64,000 nucleotides of DNA from Mesorhizobium sp. INR15 (lineage in GTDB: Bacteria > Pseudomonadota > Alphaproteobacteria > Rhizobiales > Rhizobiaceae), in contig NZ_CP045496.1 of the NCBI RefSeq assembly GCF_015500075.1, positions 806,001 to 870,000 on the forward strand, in the 5' to 3' direction. The stretch's first letter is position 1. Each line of letters begins with the position of its first letter. The notes under the pieces were generated by a model that saw only the letters and a list, made by a program, of their open reading frames with translations, ran no database searches and was not told where the DNA came from. Of the stretch, positions 9,041-18,150 are shown in pieces. A program made the position numbers and the translations under genes.

Positions 9041-9895
9041 ATGTCCCACGTCAAGAACACTTTGTCCCCTTCCCCTTGGTCAGCTGTTAACCGGCGCACA
9101 GGCCTTGCTCTGCTTTTCGCTTCGGTGGTCGCTGCCGGCGGACTGATGGCGCCCAAGACATCGTTCGCCGAGGACAGGAAGTCGATCAAGGTCGGCATCA
9201 TCAGTGGCGAGGACGAGGATGTCTGGCGCGTCGTCACCGCGCAGGCGGCCGAAAAGGGCCTGACCATCGAGACCGTGGTGTTCAACGACTACACCCAGCC
9301 CAACGAGGCGCTGGAGCGCGGCGAAATCGACGCCAACGCTTTCCAGCACCAGCCTTATCTCGACAACCAGATCAAGACGCAGGGCTATCACATCGTCAGC
9401 GTCGGCTATACCGGCGTCTGGCCGATCGGCCTCTACTCGAAGAAGTTCAAAGCGGTCGCCGACCTGCCGGAAGGCGCGGTCATCGGCGTGCCCAACGACC
9501 CTTCCAATGAAGGCCGTGCGCTGCGCGTGCTGCAGAGCGAAGGCGTGATCAAGCTGAAGGACGGCACCGGCATTCTCGCCACCACCGCCGACATCGCCGA
9601 GAATGTGAAAAAGGTGGTGATCAAGGAACTGGATGCCGGCATCGTCGGGCGTTCGGTCGAGGATCTCGACGCCGCCGTGGTCAACACCGACTGGGCGCTG
9701 AAAAGCGGCCTAACGCCGGAAAACCGCATCGCGCAGGAAGCTATATCAGACAACCCCTACCGCAACTTCATCGCGGTGAAGGCCGGCAGCGAGAACGAAG
9801 CCTGGGTGAAGACGCTGGTGGCTTCCTACCAGAACGAGGCCGTCAAGGCCGAGTTTGACAAGGTCTACAAAGGCACAGGTATCAGCGCCTACTGA
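9041..9895 (+). CDS. metQ: MetQ/NlpA-family ABC transporter substrate-binding protein
   Basis: A 284-residue periplasmic binding protein. An N-terminal signal peptide (TGLALLFASVVAAGGLMAPK to about SFAED) is followed by the NlpA-family core with KVGIISGEDEDVW and ANAFQHQPYLD. The usual lipobox cysteine of MetQ lipoproteins is missing, so it is predicted as a soluble periplasmic protein. I prefer the ATG at 9041; a GTG at 9014 adds nine residues. The metN and metI genes follow, giving a complete importer. Methionine or a related sulfur compound is the family expectation, not proven here. I found no SAM riboswitch in the 300 bp upstream. Confidence 0.85.
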   Translation: MSHVKNTLSPSPWSAVNRRTGLALLFASVVAAGGLMAPKTSFAEDRKSIKVGIISGEDEDVWRVVTAQAAEKGLTIETVVFNDYTQPNEALERGEIDANAFQHQPYLDNQIKTQGYHIVSVGYTGVWPIGLYSKKFKAVADLPEGAVIGVPNDPSNEGRALRVLQSEGVIKLKDGTGILATTADIAENVKKVVIKELDAGIVGRSVEDLDAAVVNTDWALKSGLTPENRIAQEAISDNPYRNFIAVKAGSENEAWVKTLVASYQNEAVKAEFDKVYKGTGISAY

Positions 9896-9904
9896 GCAGA
9901 CTTT

Positions 9905-9960
9905 CAGGCACCGAAGTGCCTGATCGGAGATGAAAGCGGTCCGCGCCATGCGCGGGCCGC
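9905..9960 (+). promoter_or_regulatory. Two intergenic stem-loops between metQ and metN
   Basis: Right after the metQ stop are a perfect stem CAGGCAC-cgaa-GTGCCTG (9905-9922) and a GC-rich stem GCGGTCCGCGC-cat-GCGCGGGCCGC (9936-9960, one G-T pair). Neither is followed by a T-run. Such structures commonly stabilise the binding-protein part of ABC operon transcripts or attenuate read-through; that role is inference. Confidence 0.5.
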
Positions 9961-9996
9961 GTTCGTATTTTGCGGAACGAGGAAACAGGACCGCGC

Positions 9997-11094
9997 ATGA
10001 ACCAGCATTTCCCAACAGCAGCCGACCCCACGGCCAGCGCCAGCGCCCCTGCCGGCACGCCGCAGGACGTCGTGCGCCTGACCGATCTGAAACGCCGCTT
10101 TGGCGCGACGGCGGCACTTGATGGCGTGTCGCTGACCGTGCGCAAGGGCGAGATCCTCGGCATCATCGGCCGCAGCGGTGCCGGCAAATCGACGCTGATC
10201 CGCTGCCTGAATGGCCTTGAGCGGCCTGATTCCGGCGAGGTTTTCATCGAAGGCCGCGAGATCAGCCGGCTTGGCGAGCGCGAGCTGCAGCCGCTGCGGC
10301 GCCGCATCGGCATGATCTTCCAGCATTTCAATCTGCTATCCGCCAAGACGGTCGAGGACAATGTGGCGCTGCCGCTCAAGATCGCGGGCCGCCCGAGGGC
10401 GGAACGGCTGCAGCGCGCCGCCGAACTGCTCGACCTCGTCGGCCTGTCGGAGAAGGCCAAGGCCTATCCGTCGTCACTGTCGGGCGGGCAGAAGCAGCGC
10501 GTCGGCATCGCCAGGGCGCTTGCCGCACGCCCGGCCCTGCTGTTGTCGGATGAAGCGACCTCGGCGCTGGACCCGGAGACGACGCGCTCCATTCTCGCCC
10601 TGCTCCGGGATATCAATCGGCAACTCGGACTGACCATCCTGCTCATCACCCACGAGATGGAGGTGATCCGCTCGATCGCCGACCGTGTGGCGGTGATCGA
10701 TGCCGGGCGCATCGTCGAGGAAGGCCCGGTCTGGTCAGTCTTCGCCGACCCGCGCTCCGAGATCACAAAAAGCCTGCTCGGCAGCATCCGGCCACAGCTG
10801 CCGGCCGAACTGGCAGCCCGGCTTGTGCCCGGGACCGGGACGGAAACGATCCTGCGCATCGACGTCGCCGGCGAGGCCGCGCGCCGCGCGCTGCTGTCGG
10901 ACCTCGCCGCTGCTGTTCCAGGCCCGTTCCGTCTTGTCCATGGCGGCATCGACCATATTCAGGAACAGCCTGTCGGGACGCTGTTCCTGTCCGTTCCCGG
11001 CAGCGATACAAACCACCTCGCGCGGGTGATCACATTTCTAGAGGCCCGCGACGCGCGGGTGGAGGTGCTTGGCCATGTCACCGGTTCTGTTTGA
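9997..11094 (+). CDS. metN: Methionine-type ABC transporter ATP-binding protein
   Basis: A 365-residue ABC ATPase. Walker A is GRSGAGKST (about residues 57-65), the signature LSGGQKQR is near 161, Walker B is LLLSDEATSALD, and the H-loop is in LITHEME. The C-terminal 80-90 residues form a NIL-type regulatory domain (LRIDVAGEAARRALL to HLARVITFLEARD), characteristic of MetN and involved in feedback by the substrate. The ATG at 9997 follows AGGAAACAGGA; the TTG upstream is not needed. It overlaps metI by 20 bp. Confidence 0.92.
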   Translation: MNQHFPTAADPTASASAPAGTPQDVVRLTDLKRRFGATAALDGVSLTVRKGEILGIIGRSGAGKSTLIRCLNGLERPDSGEVFIEGREISRLGERELQPLRRRIGMIFQHFNLLSAKTVEDNVALPLKIAGRPRAERLQRAAELLDLVGLSEKAKAYPSSLSGGQKQRVGIARALAARPALLLSDEATSALDPETTRSILALLRDINRQLGLTILLITHEMEVIRSIADRVAVIDAGRIVEEGPVWSVFADPRSEITKSLLGSIRPQLPAELAARLVPGTGTETILRIDVAGEAARRALLSDLAAAVPGPFRLVHGGIDHIQEQPVGTLFLSVPGSDTNHLARVITFLEARDARVEVLGHVTGSV

Positions 11095-11731
11095 GCTTCT
11101 GCTGCGTTCCATCTGGGAGACCGTGCTGATGACGGCCGCATCGGGCCTCATCTCGCTGGTTTTCGGCCTGCCGCTCGGCCTGGCGCTGATTGCCACCGAG
11201 CGCGGCGGCATCGCCGAAAGCCGCTGGGTGAACCGGGTGCTCGGCGCGATCATCAATGGCTTCCGCTCGGTGCCGTTCATCATCCTTCTGGTGGCGCTGA
11301 TCCCGGTGACGCGGCTGATCGTCGGCACCTCGATCGGCACCTGGGCGGCAATCGTGCCGCTGTCGATTGCCGCCACCCCTTACTATGCGCGCATTGCTGA
11401 AGTGTCGCTGCGCGAGGTCGACCATGGGTTGATCGAAGCGGCGCGCGCCATGGGCGGCAACCGCTGGACGATCATCCGCGAGGTGCTGGTGCCCGAAGCG
11501 CTGCCCGGCATCGTCGCCGGCTTCACCGTGACCCTGGTGACGCTGATCGGCGCCTCCGCCATGGCTGGAGCGATCGGCGCCGGCGGTCTCGGCGACCTCG
11601 CCATCCGCTACGGCTATCAGCGTTTCGAGACCAACGTCATGATCGCCGTTGTGATCGTGCTGATCATCCTGGTCTGCGGCATCCAGCGGGTGGGTGACCG
11701 GCTGGTGGCGAGGCTGGACCGAAGGGGATGA
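11075..11731 (+). CDS. metI: Methionine-type ABC transporter permease
   Basis: A 218-residue inner-membrane permease with five to six hydrophobic segments and the ABC-coupling EAA loop (EAARAMGGNRWTIIREVLVPEALPG, residues about 122-146). Length and loop sequence match MetI. The ATG at 11075 lies within the end of metN, with GGAGG 9 nt upstream, so translation is coupled. Together with metN and the upstream binding protein it completes the importer. Confidence 0.92.
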   Translation: MSPVLFELLLRSIWETVLMTAASGLISLVFGLPLGLALIATERGGIAESRWVNRVLGAIINGFRSVPFIILLVALIPVTRLIVGTSIGTWAAIVPLSIAATPYYARIAEVSLREVDHGLIEAARAMGGNRWTIIREVLVPEALPGIVAGFTVTLVTLIGASAMAGAIGAGGLGDLAIRYGYQRFETNVMIAVVIVLIILVCGIQRVGDRLVARLDRRG

Positions 11732-11760
11732 CATTTGGGAGAGGCCGAAGCATCCCCGGT

Positions 11761-11947
11761 TTCGTCATCCTAGGGCGAAGCAGGAGCGAAGCTCCGTCGC
11801 GGAGACCCTGGGATCCATGCCGTCACGTCGATCGTAGAGTGCGGCGCTGCAGAATTATGGACTGTCGCGACGCTCCGAGGTCACGGCATGGATCCTCGGG
11901 TCTGCGCCGCGTCGCTACGCTCCTTGCTCCGCCCGTGGATGACGAAG
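11761..11947. repeat. Long intergenic palindromic repeat, copy A
   Basis: An approximately 187-bp element starting TTCGTCATCC and ending GGATGACGAAG. Its two halves are imperfect inverted repeats of each other: the 13-mer GGATCCATGCCGT near the left end is matched by ACGGCATGGATCC in the right half. A second copy lies at 50491-50667 in the opposite orientation; the outer 50-60 bp agree almost exactly, except that this copy carries an extra 10 bp (AGGAGCGAAG) and the centre has diverged. No ORF is supported inside it. It follows metI and precedes the convergent GcvT-like gene. Confidence 0.8.
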
Positions 11948-11999
11948 CGATGGGGCGTTCGGCCAATCGCGAAGCATGCGTCCATCGACGAGAGCCCGG

Positions 12000-13130
12000 C
12001 TATCCTCGCAACCTCGCCCCCTCAGGGTCGAAGAACGGGATCGGCGCCACTGTGGCGCGTGTCGGCTTGCCATCAATGTCGATACTGAGCTCGGTGCCGA
12101 TCGCGGTGAAGGGCAGCCGCAGATGCGCGGTTGCCAGCACCTTGCCCAGGGAATAGCCGTGGTCGCTATAGGTGACGACGCCGGCATCCCCGCCATCGGC
12201 CATAATCCTGGCATCCGTGGCGGCCGGCTTGTCGCCGTCGAGGATCAGCCCGACCCATTGTTCATCGAGGCCGTTGTCGCTCACCTTCAGCAACGCGTCG
12301 CGGCCGACGAAATCGCCCTTGTCGAACTTGATCCAACGGTCGAGACCGACATGGAACGGCGTGCGCGTCTCGTCCATGTCGATGCCATGCGCCGGATAGG
12401 CCTTTTCCAGCCCGAGCGTGAACATCGCCAGCACGCCGTAGGGTTTCAGGCCGAAATCCGCCCCTGCCCGCATCAGTACGTCCCAGAGCGATGCGGCTTC
12501 GTCGGCCGGCACGAACAGTTCGAAGCCGAGTTCGCCGGTGACCCCGGTGCGTGAGATCAGCACCTTGGTCTCGCCAACCCGCCCTGACGCGAACGACCAG
12601 CGCTTCAATCCGTCGAGGTCGGCATCCGCGACCATGGCCTTCAAGAGGTCTCGCGAGCGCGGCCCCTGGATGGTCGGGAAGGCGACCGCCGCCGTGATGT
12701 CGGTGACATAGGCCCTTCGTCCTTGAGAATGGTGCTGCAGCCATGGCAGCATCTTCAGCCGGTTGACCGAGCCGGTGACCAGCATGAAATGCTCTGATGC
12801 CAGCCGGAACACGGTGAGATCATCCATGATGCCGCCGTCCTCGCGGCAGACGGTGGAATAGCGCACCTGGCCCGGCTTCATCGCGGCGGCATCATTGACG
12901 ATGACATAGTTGACCAGGGCCTCGGCATCCGGGCCCTTGATATCCATCTTGCCCATGGTGCTGAGATCCTGGACGCCGACATTCCTGCGCGTGTTCAGAT
13001 GCTCATCGGCAATGCCGGAATAATATTTGGCTGAAATGAAATCGCCCCCGACCCGACCCATGGTCGCGCCCAGTCCGACGATGCTGCTGTAAAAAGGGGA
13101 GCGCCGTTCAGCCAAGAAAGTCTCCATCAT
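12000..13130 (-). CDS. GcvT-family aminomethyltransferase (glycine cleavage T-like)
   Basis: A 376-residue protein with the folate-binding GcvT fold (YSTVCREDGGIMDDLTVFRL, SRTGVTGELGFELFVP, GLEKAYPAHGIDMDETRTPF) and the C-terminal GcvT barrel from about residue 290. The family moves one-carbon units from aminomethyl or N-methyl groups to tetrahydrofolate. No gcvH or gcvP genes are nearby, so it is probably not the housekeeping T-protein. It is last in a minus-strand set with a binding protein and hydantoinase subunits, suggesting demethylation of an N-methylated compound. The start is ATG 13130 or the adjacent ATG at 13127. Confidence 0.85.
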   Translation of the reverse strand: MMETFLAERRSPFYSSIVGLGATMGRVGGDFISAKYYSGIADEHLNTRRNVGVQDLSTMGKMDIKGPDAEALVNYVIVNDAAAMKPGQVRYSTVCREDGGIMDDLTVFRLASEHFMLVTGSVNRLKMLPWLQHHSQGRRAYVTDITAAVAFPTIQGPRSRDLLKAMVADADLDGLKRWSFASGRVGETKVLISRTGVTGELGFELFVPADEAASLWDVLMRAGADFGLKPYGVLAMFTLGLEKAYPAHGIDMDETRTPFHVGLDRWIKFDKGDFVGRDALLKVSDNGLDEQWVGLILDGDKPAATDARIMADGGDAGVVTYSDHGYSLGKVLATAHLRLPFTAIGTELSIDIDGKPTRATVAPIPFFDPEGARLRG

Positions 13131-13183
13131 TCATAGAAATCGGCAGCGCGGTTCAGCGCTGCCGAGGTCGATTTTTGCCGGGA

Positions 13184-13960
13184 TTAGGAGCCGTAGACGT
13201 CGAACGCAAAGTACTTGTCGTTGATTTCCTTGTACTTGCCGTTGGCGCGCAGGGCGTCGATGGCCGCATTGAACTTGTCGGCCAGTTCCTTGCTGCCTTT
13301 CTGCAATGCGATGCCGACGCCTGGGCCGTGAATGGCCGGGTCCGCCGTCAAGGTGCCGAGAAGCTTGCAGCAGGCGCCGTCCGGCTTCTTCAGCCACTCG
13401 GTCAGGATGATCGAACCGTCCATCATCGCATCGAGACGGCCATTGGCCATGTCGGTGCGGGCATCGTCGCCAGTCGGATAGGCCTTGACGGTCGAGCCCG
13501 AATATTTCTGTTCGGCGAACTTCTGGTGGATGGTCGCCGTCTGCACGCCCAGCGCCTTGCCCTTCAGGTCATCCGGCGTTGTGCCGGCGATGGTCGAATC
13601 CTTCGGCACGGCGATGGCCGGCGGCGTCTGGTAGTATTTGTGGGTGAAGTCGACCTTCTCTGCCCGCTCGGGCGTGATGGTGATGTTGATGATGGCATCG
13701 AACTTGCCAGCCTGGAGCGCCGGGATCGAGCCGTCGAAATCCTGCACGGCGAACTCGCATTCGGCTTTCATCTCGGCGCACAGCGCCTTGCCGAGGTCGA
13801 TGTCGAAGCCGCCCAGCGTGCCATCGGCGTTGGCGTAGTTGAAGGGGGGATAGGCGCCTTCGGTGCCGATCCTGAGCTTCTTGTCCTGGGCGGAAGCGGC
13901 ACCCGTGGCGACAACCAGGGCGACCGAGGCGGCAAGCACGAAACGACCGAAAAGACGCAT
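13184..13960 (-). CDS. Polar amino acid ABC transporter substrate-binding protein
   Basis: A 258-residue periplasmic binding protein of family 3 (HisJ/ArgT type). A clear signal peptide (MRLFGRFVLAASVALVVATG to about ASAQD) precedes the core with RIGTEGAYPPFNYANADG, GFDIDLGKALCAEM and DFDGSIPALQAGKFDAIINI. The family binds arginine, lysine, ornithine, histidine or related compounds. No permease or ATPase gene is adjacent, so it must use a transporter encoded elsewhere. Its position between hydantoinase and aminomethyltransferase genes suggests delivery of the compound they degrade. Confidence 0.9.
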   Translation of the reverse strand: MRLFGRFVLAASVALVVATGAASAQDKKLRIGTEGAYPPFNYANADGTLGGFDIDLGKALCAEMKAECEFAVQDFDGSIPALQAGKFDAIINITITPERAEKVDFTHKYYQTPPAIAVPKDSTIAGTTPDDLKGKALGVQTATIHQKFAEQKYSGSTVKAYPTGDDARTDMANGRLDAMMDGSIILTEWLKKPDGACCKLLGTLTADPAIHGPGVGIALQKGSKELADKFNAAIDALRANGKYKEINDKYFAFDVYGS

Positions 13961-14086
13961 GTTGCAAATCTCCGTTGACCCCGGAAGTCTACGGGCTTTT
14001 ATGACCCCGGCGGAGACGGAAACGACATGTCATGCGCCGATCACGGCGCGGCGGACTGGCAGCACCAAGCAGTTGCGCAGACAATT

Positions 14087-15844
14087 TCAGCCGGCGCGTT
14101 TTTTCGTCGTTGCGTCCTGGTCGACTGTCAGCTCGCCCGCCGATAAGGCGACGCCGAATTTTTCGCCGGCTTCGTCTGCGGTATAATATCCCAGCGCGAC
14201 ATCGCGCAGCACCAGTTCGGCGTCGCGCGCAAACGGGTCACCATAGCCGCCGCCGCCAGGCGTGCCGACCCGCACGCGGTCGCCCGCCTTCAGTGCGATA
14301 TCCTGTTCCTTGGAGAGATGCGGCGGCACATGCGCTTCGCCGTTGCGGAACACGGTCACCGTGTTGACCGCGCCGTCCTTGCCACCGAGGGCGCCCTGCG
14401 GGCCGAAACGGCCGTGATCCATGACGAAGGAGGCGCGGGCGTCACCGCGCAGTATCTCGACCTCGTAGGCGAGGCCAAACCCGCCGCGTTGCTTGCCGGC
14501 GCCGCCAGAACCTTCGCGCAAGGCATAATGACGATAGAGCACCGGAAAAGCCTGTTCCATGATCTCGACCGGTGGCGACTTTGAGATGCCGATGGTCGAG
14601 CAGCCATTGGTCAGCCCGTCATGACCTGCGTTGCCGCCATAACCGCCGCCGGAGATCTGATACATGACATAGTCGCGGCCGCGCGCCGGGTCGTTGCCGC
14701 CAAGGGCGAAATTGCCGCTGGAACCGGCGGGGGCAGCCGTCACCTTGTCGGGCAGTGCCTGCACCATCGCCGCGAACACCGCCTCGGCGATGCGTTGCGA
14801 CACTTCGGCGGCACAGCCGGAGACCGGGCGCGGATATTTCGCGTCAAGGAAGGTGCCTTCCGGCCGCTTGACGATTAGCGGTTCGAAGGCGCCGGCGCTG
14901 ATCGGCACATCAGGGAAAATATGGCGCATGGCGAGATAGACCGAGGACAAGGTGGTCGCGAGCACGCTGTTCATCGGTCCAGCACAGGGTTTGGACGAGC
15001 CGGCAAAATCGAAGGTCAGCGTGTCGCCCTGTTTCTTGACGGCGAGCGCGATGGTCAGCGGCTCGTTGACCACCCCGTCGGAATCGACGAACGCCTTTGA
15101 ATGGTAGGTACCGTCGGGAATGGCCGAGATGTTGGCGCGCATCTGTTCGGCGGCGCGGCGGCGCAGCTCGGCAATCGCCTCGACAACAGTTTCGTCTCCG
15201 TAACGATCTAGGATTCCATTGAGCCGGTCCTGGCCGATCAGCAGCGCCGCGGCCTGGGCGCGGATGTCGCCGATGCGCTGATCGGCAACGCGGATGTTGG
15301 AGCAGATGATGGCGTAGATCTCGGGATCGAGCACGCCTTTCTTGAACAGCTTGACCGGCGGCAACCGCAGGCCTTCCTGTTCGACAGCTGTGGCCGAGGC
15401 CGAGAAGCCACCCGGCACCGAGCCGCCGATGTCGGGCCAATGCCCGGTGTTCGACAGCCAGCAGAAGATTTTCCCAGCCCGGTAGACCGGCATGGCGAAG
15501 CGCACATCCATCAGATGCGTGCCGCCGAGATAAGGATCGTTGACGATGTAGATGTCGCCCGGCTCCGGCGCCAGGCAGCGACCGTCGGCGATCATCTCGA
15601 TCACCGTCCTGGTGGAATATTGCATGACGCCGACAAACACCGGCAGGCCCTGCGACCCCTGGGCGATCAGCGAACCGTCGACCGCCGAATAGATGCCGTC
15701 GGAGCGGTCATTGGCCTCGGCGATGACAGGCGAGAAAGCGGCGCGCGAAAAGGTCAGGTCCATCTCGTCGCAGACCTGCTGCAGAGCGGCCTGGAGAACG
15801 GAAAGCGTGATGGCGTCGAGCTTTGCCATATCAATGTCAGGCAT
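14087..15844 (-). CDS. hyuB: Hydantoinase B / oxoprolinase family subunit
   Basis: A 585-residue HyuB-type protein (KLDAITLSVLQAALQQVCDE at the N terminus, then EPGDIYIVNDPYLGGTHLMD, and the glycine-rich VGTPGGGGYGDPFARD near the C terminus). With HyuA it forms an ATP-dependent ring-opening enzyme acting on hydantoins, 5-oxoproline or similar cyclic amides; some relatives carboxylate acetone. I chose the ATG at 15844, one base after the hyuA stop (TGAGATG); the reading frame extends 14 codons into hyuA but coupling favours this start. The exact substrate cannot be read from sequence. Confidence 0.88.
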   Translation of the reverse strand: MPDIDMAKLDAITLSVLQAALQQVCDEMDLTFSRAAFSPVIAEANDRSDGIYSAVDGSLIAQGSQGLPVFVGVMQYSTRTVIEMIADGRCLAPEPGDIYIVNDPYLGGTHLMDVRFAMPVYRAGKIFCWLSNTGHWPDIGGSVPGGFSASATAVEQEGLRLPPVKLFKKGVLDPEIYAIICSNIRVADQRIGDIRAQAAALLIGQDRLNGILDRYGDETVVEAIAELRRRAAEQMRANISAIPDGTYHSKAFVDSDGVVNEPLTIALAVKKQGDTLTFDFAGSSKPCAGPMNSVLATTLSSVYLAMRHIFPDVPISAGAFEPLIVKRPEGTFLDAKYPRPVSGCAAEVSQRIAEAVFAAMVQALPDKVTAAPAGSSGNFALGGNDPARGRDYVMYQISGGGYGGNAGHDGLTNGCSTIGISKSPPVEIMEQAFPVLYRHYALREGSGGAGKQRGGFGLAYEVEILRGDARASFVMDHGRFGPQGALGGKDGAVNTVTVFRNGEAHVPPHLSKEQDIALKAGDRVRVGTPGGGGYGDPFARDAELVLRDVALGYYTADEAGEKFGVALSAGELTVDQDATTKKRAG

Positions 15845-15845
15845 C

Positions 15846-17930
15846 TCAGGCCTCGCCGATATCGATGATGATGTTGCCGTCGGCATCCGAGCGGGCCCGG
15901 TCGCCGGGCTCCAGCACGGTGGTCGCGTCCATCTGCTCGAGGATCGCGGGCCCCTGGATCACCGAATCGAGCGGCAGTTTTTCGCGCACATATACCGGCG
16001 TGTCGTGCCAGCGGCCCGCATACCAGACCGGCCTCGTCTCGCGCCTTGCCTCGTCCAGCGTTTTTGCCCGCCCGGATGGGTCGATCAGTCGTGACAGGTC
16101 GATCGCCGGACGCACGCCGGTGACAGAAGTGTTGAGGTTGACCAGATTGGCGCGGATCTCCGGCAGCTCGACCTTGAAGCGGGCGAAATAGGCTTTTTCG
16201 AACAGGTCCTGCAGCGCTGCCCTGGTCACCGATGAGGACGGCAGCGGCACGTTGATGATGTGGGTCTGGCCGACGAACTGCATGTCGGCGGAATGGCTGA
16301 CGCGGATCGTCTCCGGCTTTACCGCCTCCTTGCCGATCAGCTCCTCGCCTTCGTTTCGGTGCCGTTCCAATACCTGGTGAAGCTTGGCTTCGTCGAGCCT
16401 GGCGACCGGCTGATTGACGGTGTTGACGAAATCATGGCGCAGGTCGGCGACGACGCAGCCGAGCGCGTTGGTGATGCCGGGCCGTGCCGGGACCAGCACC
16501 CGGGGCAGGCCGAGTTCACGCGCCAGGGCGGTGGCATGCAGCGGGCCGGCGCCGCCGAAGGCGAAGAGGGCGAAATCGCGCGGATCATGGCCGCGTGACA
16601 CCGAGACCATGCGGATGGCGCCGGCCATTTTCATGTTGCCTAGCCGCAAGACGGCACCGGCGGCTTCAACCCCAGACAGACCGGTCGGCTTGCCGATCTT
16701 GTCGGCGAAGATACCGGTGACGTGCTCTGATGTGACGGGGTTTTCAACGGCGAGAAGCTTCTTCGGCGCCAGCCGGCCAAGCACCAGATTGGCATCGGTG
16801 ATGGTCGGTTCGCCGCCGCCACGGCCGTAGCAGATTGGGCCTGGATTGGCGCCGGCACTTTCTGGGCCGATCTGGATCAGGCCCGCCGCATCGACCCTTG
16901 CAATCGAGCCGCCGCCGGCGCCGACCGTGTGCACCGCGACCATCGGCACATGGATCGGCATGGCGTATTCGATCTCGATTTCATTCGACACCGCCGGCTC
17001 CGCGTTGCGGATCAGCGCCACGTCGGTCGAGGTGCCCCCCATGTCGTAGGTGACTAGGTTTTCGAAGCCGGCGCGTTTGCCGGTGTAGGCGGCGGCGATG
17101 ACGCCGGAGGCCGGGCCCGACATCACGGTCTTGGCCGATTCACGTGTGACGAAGCGGGCGGAGATCATGCCGCCATTGCCGTTCATGATCAGGAAGTCGC
17201 GGGCGTAGCCCTTTGCCGCCAATTCGGTGCGCAAGCGCTCGACATAGCGCTCGAGGATCGGCTGCACCGAGGCGTTGACCGAGGCGGTGACGCCACGCTC
17301 GAACTCGCGCGCCTCCGACAGCAGCGCGTGACCCGTGGTGATGTAGCCATTCGGCCAGAACTCGGCGGCGATTTCCGCCGCGCGCCGCTCGTGCGCCGGA
17401 TTGGCATAGGAATGCAGGAAATGGATGACGAGGGATTCGCAGCCGGCCGCGATCAATGTCTTCACCGCTTCGCGCATCCCGGCCTCGTCGAGCGGCGTGC
17501 GCACGGTGCCCGATGCTTCGACGCGCTCCGACACTTCGAGCCGCAGGTTGCGCGGGATGATCGGAACGAAGCTGCCGGTCATGCCATAGGCCTGCGGCCG
17601 CGTGCGGCGGCCAAGCTCGATCACGTCGCGAAAGCCGCGTGTGGTGATCATGCCTGTTTTGGCCAACCGGCGCTCAAGCACCGCGTTGGTGGTAGTGGTC
17701 GTGCCATGGACGATCAGGTCGATGCCGTCGATTGGAAATTTGGTCGCGCCCAGTGCTGAAACAACGCCGAAAGCCTGATTGTGGACCGTGGTCGGCGTCT
17801 TGGCGATATGCACCTTGCCGCCGTCGCGGCCATCGATCAAAAGCAGGTCGGTGAAGGTGCCGCCGACATCGATGCCGGCGACGACGCTGCCGCGCGAATC
17901 TTGTGCCTGCGCCGAAAAATTCTCTTTCAT
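15846..17930 (-). CDS. hyuA: Hydantoinase A / oxoprolinase family subunit
   Basis: A 694-residue HyuA-type subunit with the actin-like ATPase phosphate loop GIDVGGTFTDLLLID near residue 20, a second nucleotide motif VTYDMGGTSTDVALI, and the C-terminal hydantoinase A domain. It pairs with HyuB, translated 1 bp later. These ATP-using enzymes open five-membered lactam rings such as N-methylhydantoin (creatinine pathway) or 5-oxoproline. The adjacent GcvT-like gene makes an N-methylated substrate attractive, but that is inference. It starts the minus-strand cluster, divergent from fpr. Confidence 0.9.
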   Translation of the reverse strand: MKENFSAQAQDSRGSVVAGIDVGGTFTDLLLIDGRDGGKVHIAKTPTTVHNQAFGVVSALGATKFPIDGIDLIVHGTTTTTNAVLERRLAKTGMITTRGFRDVIELGRRTRPQAYGMTGSFVPIIPRNLRLEVSERVEASGTVRTPLDEAGMREAVKTLIAAGCESLVIHFLHSYANPAHERRAAEIAAEFWPNGYITTGHALLSEAREFERGVTASVNASVQPILERYVERLRTELAAKGYARDFLIMNGNGGMISARFVTRESAKTVMSGPASGVIAAAYTGKRAGFENLVTYDMGGTSTDVALIRNAEPAVSNEIEIEYAMPIHVPMVAVHTVGAGGGSIARVDAAGLIQIGPESAGANPGPICYGRGGGEPTITDANLVLGRLAPKKLLAVENPVTSEHVTGIFADKIGKPTGLSGVEAAGAVLRLGNMKMAGAIRMVSVSRGHDPRDFALFAFGGAGPLHATALARELGLPRVLVPARPGITNALGCVVADLRHDFVNTVNQPVARLDEAKLHQVLERHRNEGEELIGKEAVKPETIRVSHSADMQFVGQTHIINVPLPSSSVTRAALQDLFEKAYFARFKVELPEIRANLVNLNTSVTGVRPAIDLSRLIDPSGRAKTLDEARRETRPVWYAGRWHDTPVYVREKLPLDSVIQGPAILEQMDATTVLEPGDRARSDADGNIIIDIGEA

Positions 17931-17996
17931 CGTCGAAACCCGAAATGTCCGGCCTACGGATATGTCACAGTTTGGAAAGGTGTTTTACGGTAGCGT

Positions 17997-18024
17997 CTTG
18001 ACGCAAATATCGTTTGTATACTAA
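17997..18024 (+). promoter_or_regulatory. Possible sigma-70-type promoter for fpr
   Basis: CTTGAC at 17997-18002 and TACTAA at 18019-18024 are separated by 16 bp, in an otherwise AT-rich stretch upstream of fpr. The match is moderate and rests on pattern only. Confidence 0.35.
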
Positions 18025-18150
18025 TAAATTCCGGACACAAGAGCTTACCGCTTCGGAGCGTGTGCAAGGCACGCCGGGACCTGAATGGTCCGGGCGTGCA
18101 CGGGAAGGTTTGGCGCCCGCGTCTGTGATTGGGCGAGAAGGTTGGAATTG

